From contig NZ_CP014335.1 of the NCBI RefSeq assembly GCF_001610955.1, positions 1,467,001 to 1,531,000 on the forward strand: a DNA stretch of 64,000 bases. The letters are read 5' to 3'. Position 1 is the stretch's first letter; the number at the start of each line of letters is the position of its first letter. Source of the stretch: Geobacillus thermoleovorans. Its GTDB lineage: Bacteria > Bacillota > Bacilli > Bacillales > Anoxybacillaceae. The notes beneath the pieces are model-generated. The model had not been told where the DNA came from, made no database searches, and saw only the letters and a list, made by a program, of their open reading frames with translations. Shown here in pieces: positions 26,173 through 35,724 of this stretch. A program made the translations under genes and the position numbers.

Positions 26173-27036
26173 TTAGGCAATTCGGTATTCCACTGGGCTG
26201 AGGTAGTCTAGTTTTTTCTGGCACCGTTCATAATTATAAAAATACATGTACTGATCGATCGCCTCGATCATTTCCTCTTCCGTTTCAAAGGTGGGAAGGT
26301 CCACCATTTCCGATTTCAAATGCCCGAAAAAATTTTCCATGCAGGCATTGTCTAAACAGTTTCCTCTTCTGGACATACTAGGAATGATATGATGAGCCTT
26401 CAGCAGTTGATGGTACTGGCGGGATGTGTACTGGGAGCCTTGATCGCTATGGAGAAGGACTCCTCGCGCATCCCGTTTTTTGATGGCATCCTTGACAGTT
26501 TCGATCACCAATTTTAAGTCATTCGAACGACTGATGCGATACGCAATGATTTCATTGTTGTACAGATCTTTAATAGCAGACAGATACAAATAGGTTCCTT
26601 GAAATGGCACATAGGTAATATCCGTCACCCATTTTTGGTTGGCTGCAGTGGCCACAAAATCACGGTTTAACACGTTCGACGCTACGATATTCTCCTTTCC
26701 CGCTTTATACTTCGGCTTTTTTCGACGGATTTTGGCCTGAACCCCCAACTCTTTCATCAGTCGGTACACTCGCTTATGATTCACGGTCTTCCCATAATTT
26801 CGTTTTATCCATGCTTTCACGCGGTAGTATCCATAGATCCCATTGACCTTTTGATGGCATTCGAGGATCATTTGTTTGATTTGTTCATTTTCCTTTTGCT
26901 TCTCTGTGACGATTCCCTGCTGGTTCATCCATCGATAGTATCCACTTCTTGACACACCGGCCAGTTGGCATAGCCAGGCAATCGGATAGGTGTTGGATAA
27001 CTCCTGAATGATCGAGAACCGCTCTTTCGGTTTCAC
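26173..27036 (-). CDS. IS3-family transposase OrfB (DDE integrase)
   Basis: 287-residue catalytic part. An HTH_21-type helical region with GIYGYYRVKAWIKR precedes the rve integrase core. The DDE triad is visible in WVTDITYVP, LLHSDQGSQYTS and NFFGHLKSE. Its start GTG at 27036 lies inside GGAGGTGA, too close to that ribosome site, so production mainly as an OrfAB fusion by frameshifting is likely. Confidence 0.92.
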   Translation of the reverse strand: MKPKERFSIIQELSNTYPIAWLCQLAGVSRSGYYRWMNQQGIVTEKQKENEQIKQMILECHQKVNGIYGYYRVKAWIKRNYGKTVNHKRVYRLMKELGVQAKIRRKKPKYKAGKENIVASNVLNRDFVATAANQKWVTDITYVPFQGTYLYLSAIKDLYNNEIIAYRISRSNDLKLVIETVKDAIKKRDARGVLLHSDQGSQYTSRQYHQLLKAHHIIPSMSRRGNCLDNACMENFFGHLKSEMVDLPTFETEEEMIEAIDQYMYFYNYERCQKKLDYLSPVEYRIA

Positions 27037-27365
27037 CTCCTTGCCAGCTCTCGTAACTTTTTTAAATAATCATTCTCTGCTTTCAGTCTTCGATTCTCTT
27101 CCTCTAAACTGCACTCTTTTTTTCGAGGCCTTCCCTTGAATGGAGACTTGGATGTCCCGCGCCGTTCTTCGAGCCCTTTTAGACCATGTTCATGGTAACG
27201 TTTTACCCAAAGTCTGATCGTTTTCGTGCAGGGAATCCCTAACTCTTGGCATATCCGCTTATATCCCCATCCTTCTTCGATGTACATCTGGACAGCCCTC
27301 CATTTAAACTCCACGGAATAAGTGGTCTTCCCTTTCGGTGTTTGCTTGGTCTCGAACATAAACAA
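27033..27365 (-). CDS. IS3-family transposase OrfA
   Basis: 110-residue DNA-binding subunit. A helix-turn-helix (YKRICQELGIPCTKTIRLWVKR) is followed by a C-terminal leucine-zipper-like stretch (LEEENRRLKAENDYLKKL). Near its end is the slippery heptamer A AAA AAG at 27057-27063, in the zero frame. A -1 slip there continues as VTRAGKEVKPKERF, joining OrfB in frame. Confidence 0.9.
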   Translation of the reverse strand: MFMFETKQTPKGKTTYSVEFKWRAVQMYIEEGWGYKRICQELGIPCTKTIRLWVKRYHEHGLKGLEERRGTSKSPFKGRPRKKECSLEEENRRLKAENDYLKKLRELARR

Positions 27366-27454
27366 ATCCCTCCAGTGTTTTTACTGACAGTATGGGCATT
27401 TTCCCAACTGTCTACACTAGAGGGATAATATCACAGGAAGGAGGGCTTTCTCTT

Positions 27455-27484
27455 TTGTGTGTTTTCCTTCCATATGACTATAAT
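27455..27484 (+). promoter_or_regulatory. Promoter of the methyltransferase gene downstream of the IS
   Basis: TTGTGT (27455-27460), 18-base spacer, TATAAT (27479-27484). It lies beyond the IS, so the insertion probably does not silence the downstream gene. Confidence 0.6.
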
Positions 27485-27538
27485 GGAAGTATAGGCCATG
27501 AATGAGGATACATACATCTATCAGATAGGGGGAACAGG

Positions 27539-28681
27539 ATGACTTCGTTTTCGCTGATTGCCACGGCCGCGATGGGGCTCGAATCAGTCGTCGCGGAAGA
27601 AGTGCGCCGGCTTGGCTATGAGTGCCAAGTGGAGAACGGCAAAGTGACGTTTGAAGGCGATGCGCTCGCCATTTGCCGGGCCAACCTTTGGCTGCGCACC
27701 GCTGACCGCGTGAAGCTGAAAGTCGGTGAGTTTCGAGCGACGACGTTTGAGGAGTTGTTTGAACAAACGAAGGCGTTGCCATGGGCCGATTACTTGCCGA
27801 AAGATGCCGAGTTTCCGGTGATCGGGAAGTCGGTCAAATCAACGCTGTTCAGCGTTTCCGACTGCCAAGCCATTGTGAAAAAGGCAGTCGTCGAAAGCTT
27901 AAAAGCGCGCTATCATTTGTCGTGGTTCCCGGAAACCGGGCCGTTGTATCGGATCGAGGTGGCGCTTCACAAAGATATCGCTACGTTGACGATCGATACA
28001 AGCGGCGCCGGGCTGCATAAACGCGGCTACCGTGCTCGCCAAGGGGAGGCGCCGCTAAGAGAGACGCTCGCGGCCGCCTTAGTGTTGCTCACCAATTGGA
28101 CGCCCGAGCGCCCGTTCGTCGATCCGTTTTGCGGGTCGGGCACGATTGCCATTGAGGCGGCGCTGATCGGCCAAAACATCGCCCCAGGGTTTAACCGGGA
28201 TTTCGTCTCGGAGCAATGGCCGTGGATCGGGGAATCGGTATGGGAAGAGGCGCGCCAAGAGGCGGAACAGATGGCGCGTTACGACCAACCGCTTGATATT
28301 TGCGGGATTGACCTTGACCCGCACATGGTCGAGATCGCCAAGATGAATGCAGCCGAAGCGGGGCTTTCCGATCTCATTTCTTTTCGGGAGGGCCGCGCCG
28401 AGCAGTTTCAGACCGATGCACAATACGGGGTGATCGTCGGCAACCCGCCATACGGCGAACGGCTTGGCGAACAACGGGAGGTCGAAGCGCTCTATCGCGC
28501 CATCGGCCGCGCCTTCGCCGCCTTGGATACGTGGTCGGTGTACATTTTAACCGCCCACCGCGGTTTTGAAACGCATTACGGCCGCCCGGCGACGAAGCGG
28601 CGCAAACTGTTTAACGGCTTTATTGAAACCCATTACTACCAGTACTGGGGGCCGCGGCCGCCGCGCGAAGCTCGAAGTTGA
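27539..28681 (+). CDS. THUMP-domain RNA N2-guanine methyltransferase (YpsC/RlmL-type)
   Basis: 380-residue class I methyltransferase. The N-terminal part (about 45-155) is a THUMP RNA-binding domain, and the C-terminal part is the UPF0020 catalytic domain with FVDPFCGSGTIAIEAAL (SAM site), DICGIDLDPHMVEIAKMNA and the catalytic NPPYGERLG. By family it modifies 23S rRNA guanine. Start ATG at 27539 after AGGGGGAACAG. In B. subtilis ypsC follows rnpB, as here but for the IS. Confidence 0.87.
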   Translation: MTSFSLIATAAMGLESVVAEEVRRLGYECQVENGKVTFEGDALAICRANLWLRTADRVKLKVGEFRATTFEELFEQTKALPWADYLPKDAEFPVIGKSVKSTLFSVSDCQAIVKKAVVESLKARYHLSWFPETGPLYRIEVALHKDIATLTIDTSGAGLHKRGYRARQGEAPLRETLAAALVLLTNWTPERPFVDPFCGSGTIAIEAALIGQNIAPGFNRDFVSEQWPWIGESVWEEARQEAEQMARYDQPLDICGIDLDPHMVEIAKMNAAEAGLSDLISFREGRAEQFQTDAQYGVIVGNPPYGERLGEQREVEALYRAIGRAFAALDTWSVYILTAHRGFETHYGRPATKRRKLFNGFIETHYYQYWGPRPPREARS

Positions 28682-28728
28682 CTTCTCGGCGGCCATCGAT
28701 CATAATATTGTTTTGTTACTAGGGATCG

Positions 28729-28754
28729 AGCGCGCAACAAACTTGTTGCGCGCT
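28729..28754 (+). terminator. Hairpin after the rRNA methyltransferase gene
   Basis: AGCGCGCAACAA (28729-28740) pairs with TTGTTGCGCGCT (28743-28754); followed by TATGC rather than a T run. Confidence 0.5.
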
Positions 28755-28803
28755 TATGCATGATATGCCGGGGGAGTTTATGCCAATTGGAGGGGTGGCG
28801 ACG

Positions 28804-30741
28804 ATGGGCCATGAACGTTATCCGTTTGTTGTAGAAAAAAATGAAAACTTTTTTGATAAGTTGAGCCAGTGGATCGGCGATGTTTTTTATGACATTTTGC
28901 CGGAAGCCGGCTTTGAGCTGCGCGACGAGCAAATTTATATGGCGTTTCAGCTCGAGCGGGCGTTTCGAGAAAAAAAGGTGATCTTCGCCGAAGCGGGAGT
29001 TGGCACAGGGAAAACGATCGTGTATTTGCTGTATGCAGTCTGCTACGCCCGCTATACCGGCAAGCCGGCCATTATCGCCTGCGCCGATGAGACGCTCATT
29101 GAGCAGCTCGTCAAAAAGGAAGGCGATATTGCGAAGCTATCCAACGTGCTCGGGCTGGAAATCGACGTCCGGCTGGCGAAATCGCCAGATCAATATTTAT
29201 GTTTGAATAAACTGGAAGAAGTAACGACGTATGACGATGACGACATCGAGCTGTATGAGCAAATTTACGATGAACTTCCGGCCTTCGTCCATGACAACAA
29301 ACCGCTGCAGTCGTTCTACCGCTACGGCGACCGAAAAGAATACGCCCACCTGACTGATGAGCAGTGGAAAAAAATCGCCTGGGATCCGTTTCAAGACTGT
29401 TTCACGTGCGAAAAGCGGCATCGCTGCGGACAGACGCTTTGGCGCGACTATTACCGGAAGGCGGCGGATTTGATCGTCTGCTCGCACGATTTTTATATGG
29501 AACATGTTTGGACGTATGAAGCGCGCAAGCGGGAAGGACAGCTGCCGCTGTTGCCGGAAGCGAGCTGTGTCGTGTTTGACGAAGGGCATTTATTGGAGTT
29601 CGCTGCGCAAAAGGCGTTGACATATCGAATGAAAGAGACGACGCTTGAGACGTTGCTGACACGTCTTCTTGAAAACGACATCCGTGAAGAGCTCGCCTAT
29701 TTAATTGAGGAGACGCTGGAGACGAGCACGCGCTTTTTTGATGAGCTGAAAGCGTGCGCGAAAGACGTTCCGGGTTCGAACCGGAAAGAAATTTTGCCGT
29801 CGCCGCGTCTTGAACAATGGGCGAAGCGGCTCCGCGGCCAAATGGTCGAAATCGGCAACGAGCTTGTGTTTGAAAGCGAGACGTATACGATCGATCATTA
29901 CCAGCTGAACATTGTGGATGAATATTTGGACCAAATCCAGTATTCACTCGATTTGTTTTTGAAAAACGCCGACGCCATTACGTGGCTTGAGTCGTCGCGT
30001 CAAGAGGCGACGTTTGTCGTCATGCCGCGCACCGTTCAAGAAGTGTTGCGCGAAAAAGTGTTCAGCAAACGAATGCCGTTTATCTTTTCGTCAGCGACGC
30101 TATCGAGCGGAAAATCGTTTGCCTATATCGCCCAAAGCTTAGGCATTGATGACTATTTATCGTTCAGCGTGCCGTCGCCGTTTGATTACGACGAACAGAT
30201 GACGATTTTTATGCCGACGTTCCGCGCGGATGAGACGCTGTTTGCCAAAAAATACGCATATGCGCTTGAAAAATTGCGCGAAACCGGAGGCCGGGCGCTC
30301 ATCTTGTTCCCGACGCGCGAGGAGCTTCTTCAGTTTAAAGAGGCGGCAGCCGGCGAACCATTTTCGTTTTTGTTTGAAGGCGACCGTGAAATCAGCGATT
30401 TGGTCGCCGAGTTTCAGCGTAACGAGGAAACGGTGCTTTGTTCCGAACATTTATGGGAAGGACTTGACATCCCGGGGCCGTCGCTTTCGAACGTCATTAT
30501 TTGGTCGCTGCCGTATCCGCCGAATGATCCGGTGTTTCAGGCGAAGCGAAAAGCGTATAGCAACCCGTTTTGGGACGTCGATGTGCCGTATATGCTTCTT
30601 CGCCTTCGCCAAGGAGTCGGACGGCTCATCCGCACGCGCGATGACCGCGGCATTGTTTCCATTTTCGTCACCGACAGGGAAGATGAACGGGTCATTGCGG
30701 CGATCAAAGACGTGTTGCCGACAGCGGTGAGGGAAGAATGA
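28804..30741 (+). CDS. DinG-like superfamily 2 helicase (YpvA-type)
   Basis: 645-residue ATP-dependent helicase of the XPD/DinG group. Walker A EAGVGTGKTIVYLL, DEAH-like VVFDEGHLLEF, and motif VI LRQGVGRLIRTRDD are present. Four cysteines between motifs I and II (CFTCEKRHRCG plus a nearby Cys) could hold the iron-sulfur cluster of this family. ATG 28804 is eight bases after GGAGGGG. An in-frame ATG at 28780 after GGGGGAG is a real alternative. It precedes the M32 peptidase as ypvA precedes ypwA in B. subtilis. Confidence 0.85.
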   Translation: MGHERYPFVVEKNENFFDKLSQWIGDVFYDILPEAGFELRDEQIYMAFQLERAFREKKVIFAEAGVGTGKTIVYLLYAVCYARYTGKPAIIACADETLIEQLVKKEGDIAKLSNVLGLEIDVRLAKSPDQYLCLNKLEEVTTYDDDDIELYEQIYDELPAFVHDNKPLQSFYRYGDRKEYAHLTDEQWKKIAWDPFQDCFTCEKRHRCGQTLWRDYYRKAADLIVCSHDFYMEHVWTYEARKREGQLPLLPEASCVVFDEGHLLEFAAQKALTYRMKETTLETLLTRLLENDIREELAYLIEETLETSTRFFDELKACAKDVPGSNRKEILPSPRLEQWAKRLRGQMVEIGNELVFESETYTIDHYQLNIVDEYLDQIQYSLDLFLKNADAITWLESSRQEATFVVMPRTVQEVLREKVFSKRMPFIFSSATLSSGKSFAYIAQSLGIDDYLSFSVPSPFDYDEQMTIFMPTFRADETLFAKKYAYALEKLRETGGRALILFPTREELLQFKEAAAGEPFSFLFEGDREISDLVAEFQRNEETVLCSEHLWEGLDIPGPSLSNVIIWSLPYPPNDPVFQAKRKAYSNPFWDVDVPYMLLRLRQGVGRLIRTRDDRGIVSIFVTDREDERVIAAIKDVLPTAVREE

Positions 30742-30756
30742 TATTCTTCCCTTTTT
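30731..30756 (+). terminator. Terminator of the DinG-like gene
   Basis: GGGAAGAAT (30731-30739) pairs with ATTCTTCCC (30743-30751), followed by five T; the stop codon is in the hairpin. Confidence 0.85.
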
Positions 30757-30859
30757 CATTTTCCACAAAAATAGCATTTTCTCGCTGGCAAGCAGGAAAA
30801 TGGCACCTTGTTATGGAAATGATGATACGGCCATGAAATACATAGGGGGACTGAGTATA

Positions 30860-32362
30860 GTGAAACCAATCGAAGCGCAGTTTTTGCAATACGTGAAAAA
30901 AATGACGGGCTACCGCGAAGCGATTGGCCTCATGTATTGGGATTTGCGGACTGGCGCCCCGAAAAAAGGGGTCGAGCAGCGATCAGAAGTGATCGGCATG
31001 CTGTCAGAAGAAGTGTTTCGCATGTCGACATCCGAGGAGATGGCAGCCTTTATCGCCAAGCTGTCGCCCAAAGCCGTCTACGAGCAGCTGAATGACGTGA
31101 CAAAGAAAACGCTTGATGAATGCAAAAAAGAATACGAGCGCAATAAAAAAATTCCAGCGGATGAATACAAAGAGTTTGTCGTGCTTTGTTCCAAAGCGGA
31201 AAGCGTTTGGGAAGAAGCGAAAGCGGCTGCTGATTTCGCCCGGTTTCGCCCGTATTTGGAGCAAATCATCGAGTTTCAGCGCCGCTTTATCCGTTATTGG
31301 GGGTATGAAGGACACCCGTACAATACGCTGCTCGATCAATACGAGCCGGGCATGACCGTCGATTTGCTTGACGAACTGTTCAGCCGCCTGCGCGAACGCA
31401 TCGTCCCGCTTGTGCACGCCATTTCCGCCGCGTCCGACAAGCCGGACACGTCCTTTTTGTTCGCGCCGTTTCCAAAAGAAAAGCAGCGCGCTTTTCTGCT
31501 TGAGTTGCTTAAAGAGCTCGGCTATGATTTTGGCAAGGGGAGACTTGATGAGACGGTCCATCCATTTGCGATCGGGCTCAACCCGAACGATGTGCGCATT
31601 ACGACGCGCTACGACGAGCGCGACTTCCGCACCGCGGTGTTTGGCACGATCCATGAATGCGGCCATGCGCTGTATGAACAACACATTTCCGAGGCGCTTG
31701 TCGGCACTCCGCTTGCAAGCGGGGCGTCGATGGGCATTCATGAATCGCAGTCGCTCTTTTTTGAAAATATGATCGGACGCCACTATGCGTTTTGGAAGCG
31801 GCATTACCCGCGCCTGCAGCAATACGCGCCCACGCAGTTCGCCGACGTTTCGCTTGATGCGTTTTACCGGGCGATCAATGAAGCGAAGCCGTCGCTCATT
31901 CGTATTGAAGCGGACGAACTGACGTATCCGCTCCATATTATCATCCGCTATGAAATCGAAAAGCAGCTGTTTGCTGGGGAGCTGGAAGCGATCGACTTGC
32001 CGGATGTATGGAATGAGAAATATGAACAATACCTTGGCATCCGCCCGCACAACGATGCGGTCGGCGTGTTGCAGGACGTCCATTGGTCCGGCGGCAGCTT
32101 CGGCTATTTCCCATCGTATGCGCTCGGCTATATGTATGCGGCGCAATTCAAGCAAGCGATGAAAAAAGAGTTGGATGTAGCTGGGCTGCTTGAAGAGGGG
32201 AACATCGCACCGATCCGTGAATGGCTGACCGTTCATATCCACCAGTTTGGAAAAATGAAAAAGCCGCTCGAACTTGTGCGCGATGCGACGGGCGAAACGC
32301 TGAAAGCCGATTATCTTATTCAATATTTAGAAGAAAAATATAAGGCGCTTTATCGATTATAG
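30860..32362 (+). CDS. Thermostable metallocarboxypeptidase, M32 (Taq) family
   Basis: 500-residue zinc carboxypeptidase that removes C-terminal residues from peptides. The zinc motif HECGH is in FGTIHECGHALYEQ, with the third ligand in GIHESQSLFFEN downstream. The family start region GLMYWDLRTGAPKKG is near the N-terminus. GTG at 30860 is nine bases after AGGGGGA; an ATG at 30833 lacks a ribosome site. It matches B. subtilis YpwA in position and type. Confidence 0.9.
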   Translation: MKPIEAQFLQYVKKMTGYREAIGLMYWDLRTGAPKKGVEQRSEVIGMLSEEVFRMSTSEEMAAFIAKLSPKAVYEQLNDVTKKTLDECKKEYERNKKIPADEYKEFVVLCSKAESVWEEAKAAADFARFRPYLEQIIEFQRRFIRYWGYEGHPYNTLLDQYEPGMTVDLLDELFSRLRERIVPLVHAISAASDKPDTSFLFAPFPKEKQRAFLLELLKELGYDFGKGRLDETVHPFAIGLNPNDVRITTRYDERDFRTAVFGTIHECGHALYEQHISEALVGTPLASGASMGIHESQSLFFENMIGRHYAFWKRHYPRLQQYAPTQFADVSLDAFYRAINEAKPSLIRIEADELTYPLHIIIRYEIEKQLFAGELEAIDLPDVWNEKYEQYLGIRPHNDAVGVLQDVHWSGGSFGYFPSYALGYMYAAQFKQAMKKELDVAGLLEEGNIAPIREWLTVHIHQFGKMKKPLELVRDATGETLKADYLIQYLEEKYKALYRL

Positions 32363-32460
32363 AAACAGGCGCGTCAGTGCAAACATCGTTCTTACGCTGT
32401 TCGTTTAGTTTTTCTGTCGACAAAGTCCTATTGTGTCTCGGTTTTATGCACATAAAGAGG

Positions 32461-32491
32461 AAGGTGTCCCGATCGCTTGGGGACACCTTCT
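32461..32491. terminator. Bidirectional terminator between the peptidase and cba operon
   Basis: AAGGTGTCCC (32461-32470) pairs with GGGACACCTT (32480-32489). It shares GGTGTCCCGAT and the closing arm with the hairpin at 10664. Confidence 0.7.
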
Positions 32492-32495
32492 TGTT

Positions 32496-34145
32496 TCACC
32501 ATAATTTGTATCCTTTCGACCCCGGCGGAGCGTTTTGAATGATGTCGATGATCGGCACCGTATAGGCGATCAAAATGAGCGCAACGACGAGGCCGATCCA
32601 AAGCTTCCAGTTTTCAAGCGCCAGCGCAGCCCGTTCATACGGAGCAGCTGCCTCGGCGACCGGAAACTCCGTTTCGCCTTTCGGGGCGAAAAAGGCCAAG
32701 TTGATCACGATGACGAGAATCAAAATAATGCCGATGAACAAGATGGTGCCGCCGACCGCTTGCGCGATTTGGTACGGAATCCATTCAAGCGCTTGCGGCG
32801 AATTGCTGTACGTTGAGAACGCCGAGCGTCGCGGTGCGCCGAGCAGACCGGCAAAATGCATCGAGCCGGACATGAACGTCATCCCAACCGCCCAAACGAT
32901 CGTTTGAATGATGGCGAGCCGGTTCATCGCTTTCGTCATCACCCGGCCGGTCAAATGCGGAATGAGCCAGTATGACGCACCAAAAAATGTTAGGACGACA
33001 GTCGTTGCCACCGTTAAATGGAAGTGGCCGGTCACCCAAATCGTATTATGGACGACTTGGTTGAGTTGGTGCGAGGCGTTAATAATCCCGCCGGTGCCGG
33101 CCGGAATAAAAAACAGCATTCCGACAAACGGGGCGAAAAAGCGGGCGTCGCTCCACGGGAGTTTCCGCAGCCAGCCGAACAAGCCGGTCGCTCCCTGCGA
33201 GCGGCCGTACGATTCAAACGTCGCAAACATGGCGAACGCGGTCATGAGCGACGGAATGATGACCATGAACGTCAAGACGACTTGCACGTATTTCCAAAAC
33301 GGCGAAATTCCCGGCTCAAGCAATTGGTGATGGAAGCCGACCGGAATCGAAAACAGCAAAAACAAGATAAACGCCAGCCGTGCGAGTGAATCGGAGAACA
33401 TTTTGCCGCCGATCACTTTCGGAATGACGGCGTACCAAACCATATACGCCGGCAATAGCCAGAAGTAGACGAGCGGATGCCCAAAATACCAAAACAGCGT
33501 CCGGCTCAAGAGCACGTTCACCCGATCCGTGAGCCCAAGCGACCACGGAATGAGCTGGAAGACGACGGTGGCGGCGACGCCAAGCGAACAGACGAGCCAT
33601 AGCACCATATTCGTCACTGACATGAACGCCAGCAGCGGGCTCACTTGACCGCGGTGCGTTTTCCGCCAGCGGGCATAATGAGCGAACATCGCAAAGCCGC
33701 TCACCCAGCTGCCGACGACGACAAGCGCCAAGCCGATGTAAAAGCCGGCGTGCGCTTGCAGCGGCGCGTAAAACGTATATAAGACAGATGCCTTGCCGGT
33801 TAAGATGAAAAACGCACTCATGGCTGTTCCGATTGTCATCAGCCAAAAACCGATCCAACCGGTCCGGCGCGAACCGTCTGAGAGCGCCCCGGTTGTACGG
33901 CTGACCGCGGCGAACTGAAAGCCGATAATGAAAAACGTCGTCAGCACGAGTCCAAGCAAGACGCCATGCGTCGTCAAAATCGTGTAATAGCTGATCCCAG
34001 CCGGGAGCTCAAACTTGCCGGAACGGACTAATGTTTGCAATAGGCCGGCGAACCCCCCGAGCGCGAGGGCGGTAAAGGCGACGAACAAATGGGCAAGCGC
34101 CAGTTTCGCATCGCGGCGATCGACTTTTTCCAACGGTTGTGCCAT
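32496..34145 (-). CDS. cbaA: Cytochrome ba3/b(o/a)3-type oxidase subunit I
   Basis: 549-residue heme-copper oxidase subunit I with about 13 membrane helices. It holds the low-spin heme and the heme-CuB centre where oxygen is reduced: FGHPLVYFWLLP (CuB His and nearby Tyr), GFHHQLLEPG, and WVTGHFHLTVATT (heme histidines). The short loops and sequence are those of the B-family (ba3-type) oxidases, as in the Geobacillus cbaAB enzyme. Start ATG at 34145 is separated from the subunit II stop by one base. Confidence 0.92.
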   Translation of the reverse strand: MAQPLEKVDRRDAKLALAHLFVAFTALALGGFAGLLQTLVRSGKFELPAGISYYTILTTHGVLLGLVLTTFFIIGFQFAAVSRTTGALSDGSRRTGWIGFWLMTIGTAMSAFFILTGKASVLYTFYAPLQAHAGFYIGLALVVVGSWVSGFAMFAHYARWRKTHRGQVSPLLAFMSVTNMVLWLVCSLGVAATVVFQLIPWSLGLTDRVNVLLSRTLFWYFGHPLVYFWLLPAYMVWYAVIPKVIGGKMFSDSLARLAFILFLLFSIPVGFHHQLLEPGISPFWKYVQVVLTFMVIIPSLMTAFAMFATFESYGRSQGATGLFGWLRKLPWSDARFFAPFVGMLFFIPAGTGGIINASHQLNQVVHNTIWVTGHFHLTVATTVVLTFFGASYWLIPHLTGRVMTKAMNRLAIIQTIVWAVGMTFMSGSMHFAGLLGAPRRSAFSTYSNSPQALEWIPYQIAQAVGGTILFIGIILILVIVINLAFFAPKGETEFPVAEAAAPYERAALALENWKLWIGLVVALILIAYTVPIIDIIQNAPPGSKGYKLW

Positions 34146-34146
34146 G

Positions 34147-34617
34147 TTACTCCACCACCTTTATGCGCGCCGTCATCATATGGTGGCCGGCGCCGCAATA
34201 CTCGTTGCAAAGAATCGTATATTCGCCCGGTTTGTCAAACGTGGTTGTTAAGCTGTTCACATAACCGGGTTCGACCATCATGTTCACGTTCGTTCCCGGG
34301 ATTTCAAATCCGTGGATGACGTCTTTCGAAGTGACGTTGATCGTCACTTTCGCTCCTTTTGGAATTTCGATCGCATTCGGTGTAAAAGAAAACGCGGCGA
34401 CGACGATGTTCAACTCGTATTCCTTGTCTCCTTTTTTGACGAGCCCCGGATGATCAAACGGCGGGGTCGAATCGACTTTTTCTGGATCGATCGTCGTCAG
34501 GCAGCTCGGCGGCTGCTGTCCGGCGGCGAATGCACTTACGCCGACGACCGTCAAAAAAACGATCAAACAGCCGATGCCAAACGCAAGCCAAATTTTTTCA
34601 TACTTATGGATGTGCAT
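34147..34617 (-). CDS. cbaB: Cytochrome ba3-type oxidase subunit II (CuA)
   Basis: 156-residue subunit with one N-terminal membrane helix and an extracytoplasmic cupredoxin domain. CuA ligands are visible: the His of VIHGFEIPG and the Cys-x3-Cys-x3-His-x2-Met cluster in LCNEYCGAGHHMM. It accepts electrons from cytochrome c. It lies between the small subunit and subunit I genes. Confidence 0.92.
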   Translation of the reverse strand: MHIHKYEKIWLAFGIGCLIVFLTVVGVSAFAAGQQPPSCLTTIDPEKVDSTPPFDHPGLVKKGDKEYELNIVVAAFSFTPNAIEIPKGAKVTINVTSKDVIHGFEIPGTNVNMMVEPGYVNSLTTTFDKPGEYTILCNEYCGAGHHMMTARIKVVE

Positions 34618-34638
34618 ACCGATTCCCTCCTTTGCCGC

Positions 34639-34785
34639 TTACAGGCGGTGCAAAAATAAAAAGTAGACGCTGACCCAAGAAAAAATGATGAAAAAGCCGA
34701 GCAGAAACACAGAGGCCAGCGTGCCTTTGAGCGCCGGCTCTTTTTCCTTTTTCGTTTGCCGGGCCGCTGTGATCAGTTTTGCCAT
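34639..34785 (-). CDS. Small single-helix oxidase subunit (subunit IIa-like)
   Basis: 48-residue membrane peptide with a basic N-terminus (MAKLITAARQTKKEKE) and one C-terminal helix (LASVFLLGFFIIFSWVSVYF). It is 21 bases upstream of cbaB and is preceded by GGAGGGAT. Its size, topology and place match the subunit IIa that supplies the missing helix in ba3 oxidases. It is the first gene of the operon. Confidence 0.75.
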   Translation of the reverse strand: MAKLITAARQTKKEKEPALKGTLASVFLLGFFIIFSWVSVYFLFLHRL

Positions 34786-34872
34786 GCCGTATCCCTCCTC
34801 TTTGTTGGATTCATCCCCCATAACAGCAATTCGGCAGGTGCGCCAAACGGCCAATTTCCCTGCTTTGACACT

Positions 34873-34915
34873 ATCATAACTGTACAAAACTGGGGCAACA
34901 GTGACTTTTCTCACA
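34873..34915 (-). promoter_or_regulatory. cba promoter with CRP/FNR-type activator site at -41.5
   Basis: On the minus strand, TGTGA-GAAAAG-TCACT (34900-34915) fits the CRP/FNR box TGTGAN6TCACA with one mismatch. The -10 box TATGAT is at 34878-34873. With a start near 34866 the box is centred at -41.5, the class II activator position. No good -35 exists, which fits activator dependence. Confidence 0.6.
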
Positions 34916-34956
34916 AAAACGATGCTGGAAGTGTGAACAAATGGTGACGTTTGTGA

Positions 34957-35687
<731 letters not shown>

Positions 35688-35724
35688 TGGTGTTGATCGC
35701 TTTTATAGCCATCTTCGTTTTCCG

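Larger units (their letters stand above)
26011..27416 (-). mobile_element. IS3-family (IS150-group) insertion sequence
   Basis: About 1.4 kb with two minus-strand ORFs joined by a -1 frameshift signal. Imperfect terminal inverted repeats: GTAGACAGTGTGAAAAAT at the left end and, reading inward from the right end, GTAGACAGTTGGGAAAAT. No clear target duplication could be recognised, so the ends are approximate by a few bases. Both ORFs are uninterrupted, so the element may be active. Confidence 0.88.
25977..27450. repeat. Palindrome (probable rnpB terminator) split by an IS
   Basis: GAAAGCCCTCCT at 25977-25988 is the exact complement of AGGAGGGCTTTC at 27439-27450, the latter followed by TCTTTT. 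Inside these arms, TATCCCT (26000-26006) faces AGGGATA (27421-27427). Removing the IS at 26011-27416 restores one imperfect palindrome of about 30 bp per arm, ending in a T-rich tract, directly behind rnpB. Confidence 0.7.

Noticed and set aside
31004..32323. 439-codon minus-strand frame opposite the M32 peptidase
   Set aside because: No ribosome site, no recognisable motif and exact overlap with a conserved gene.
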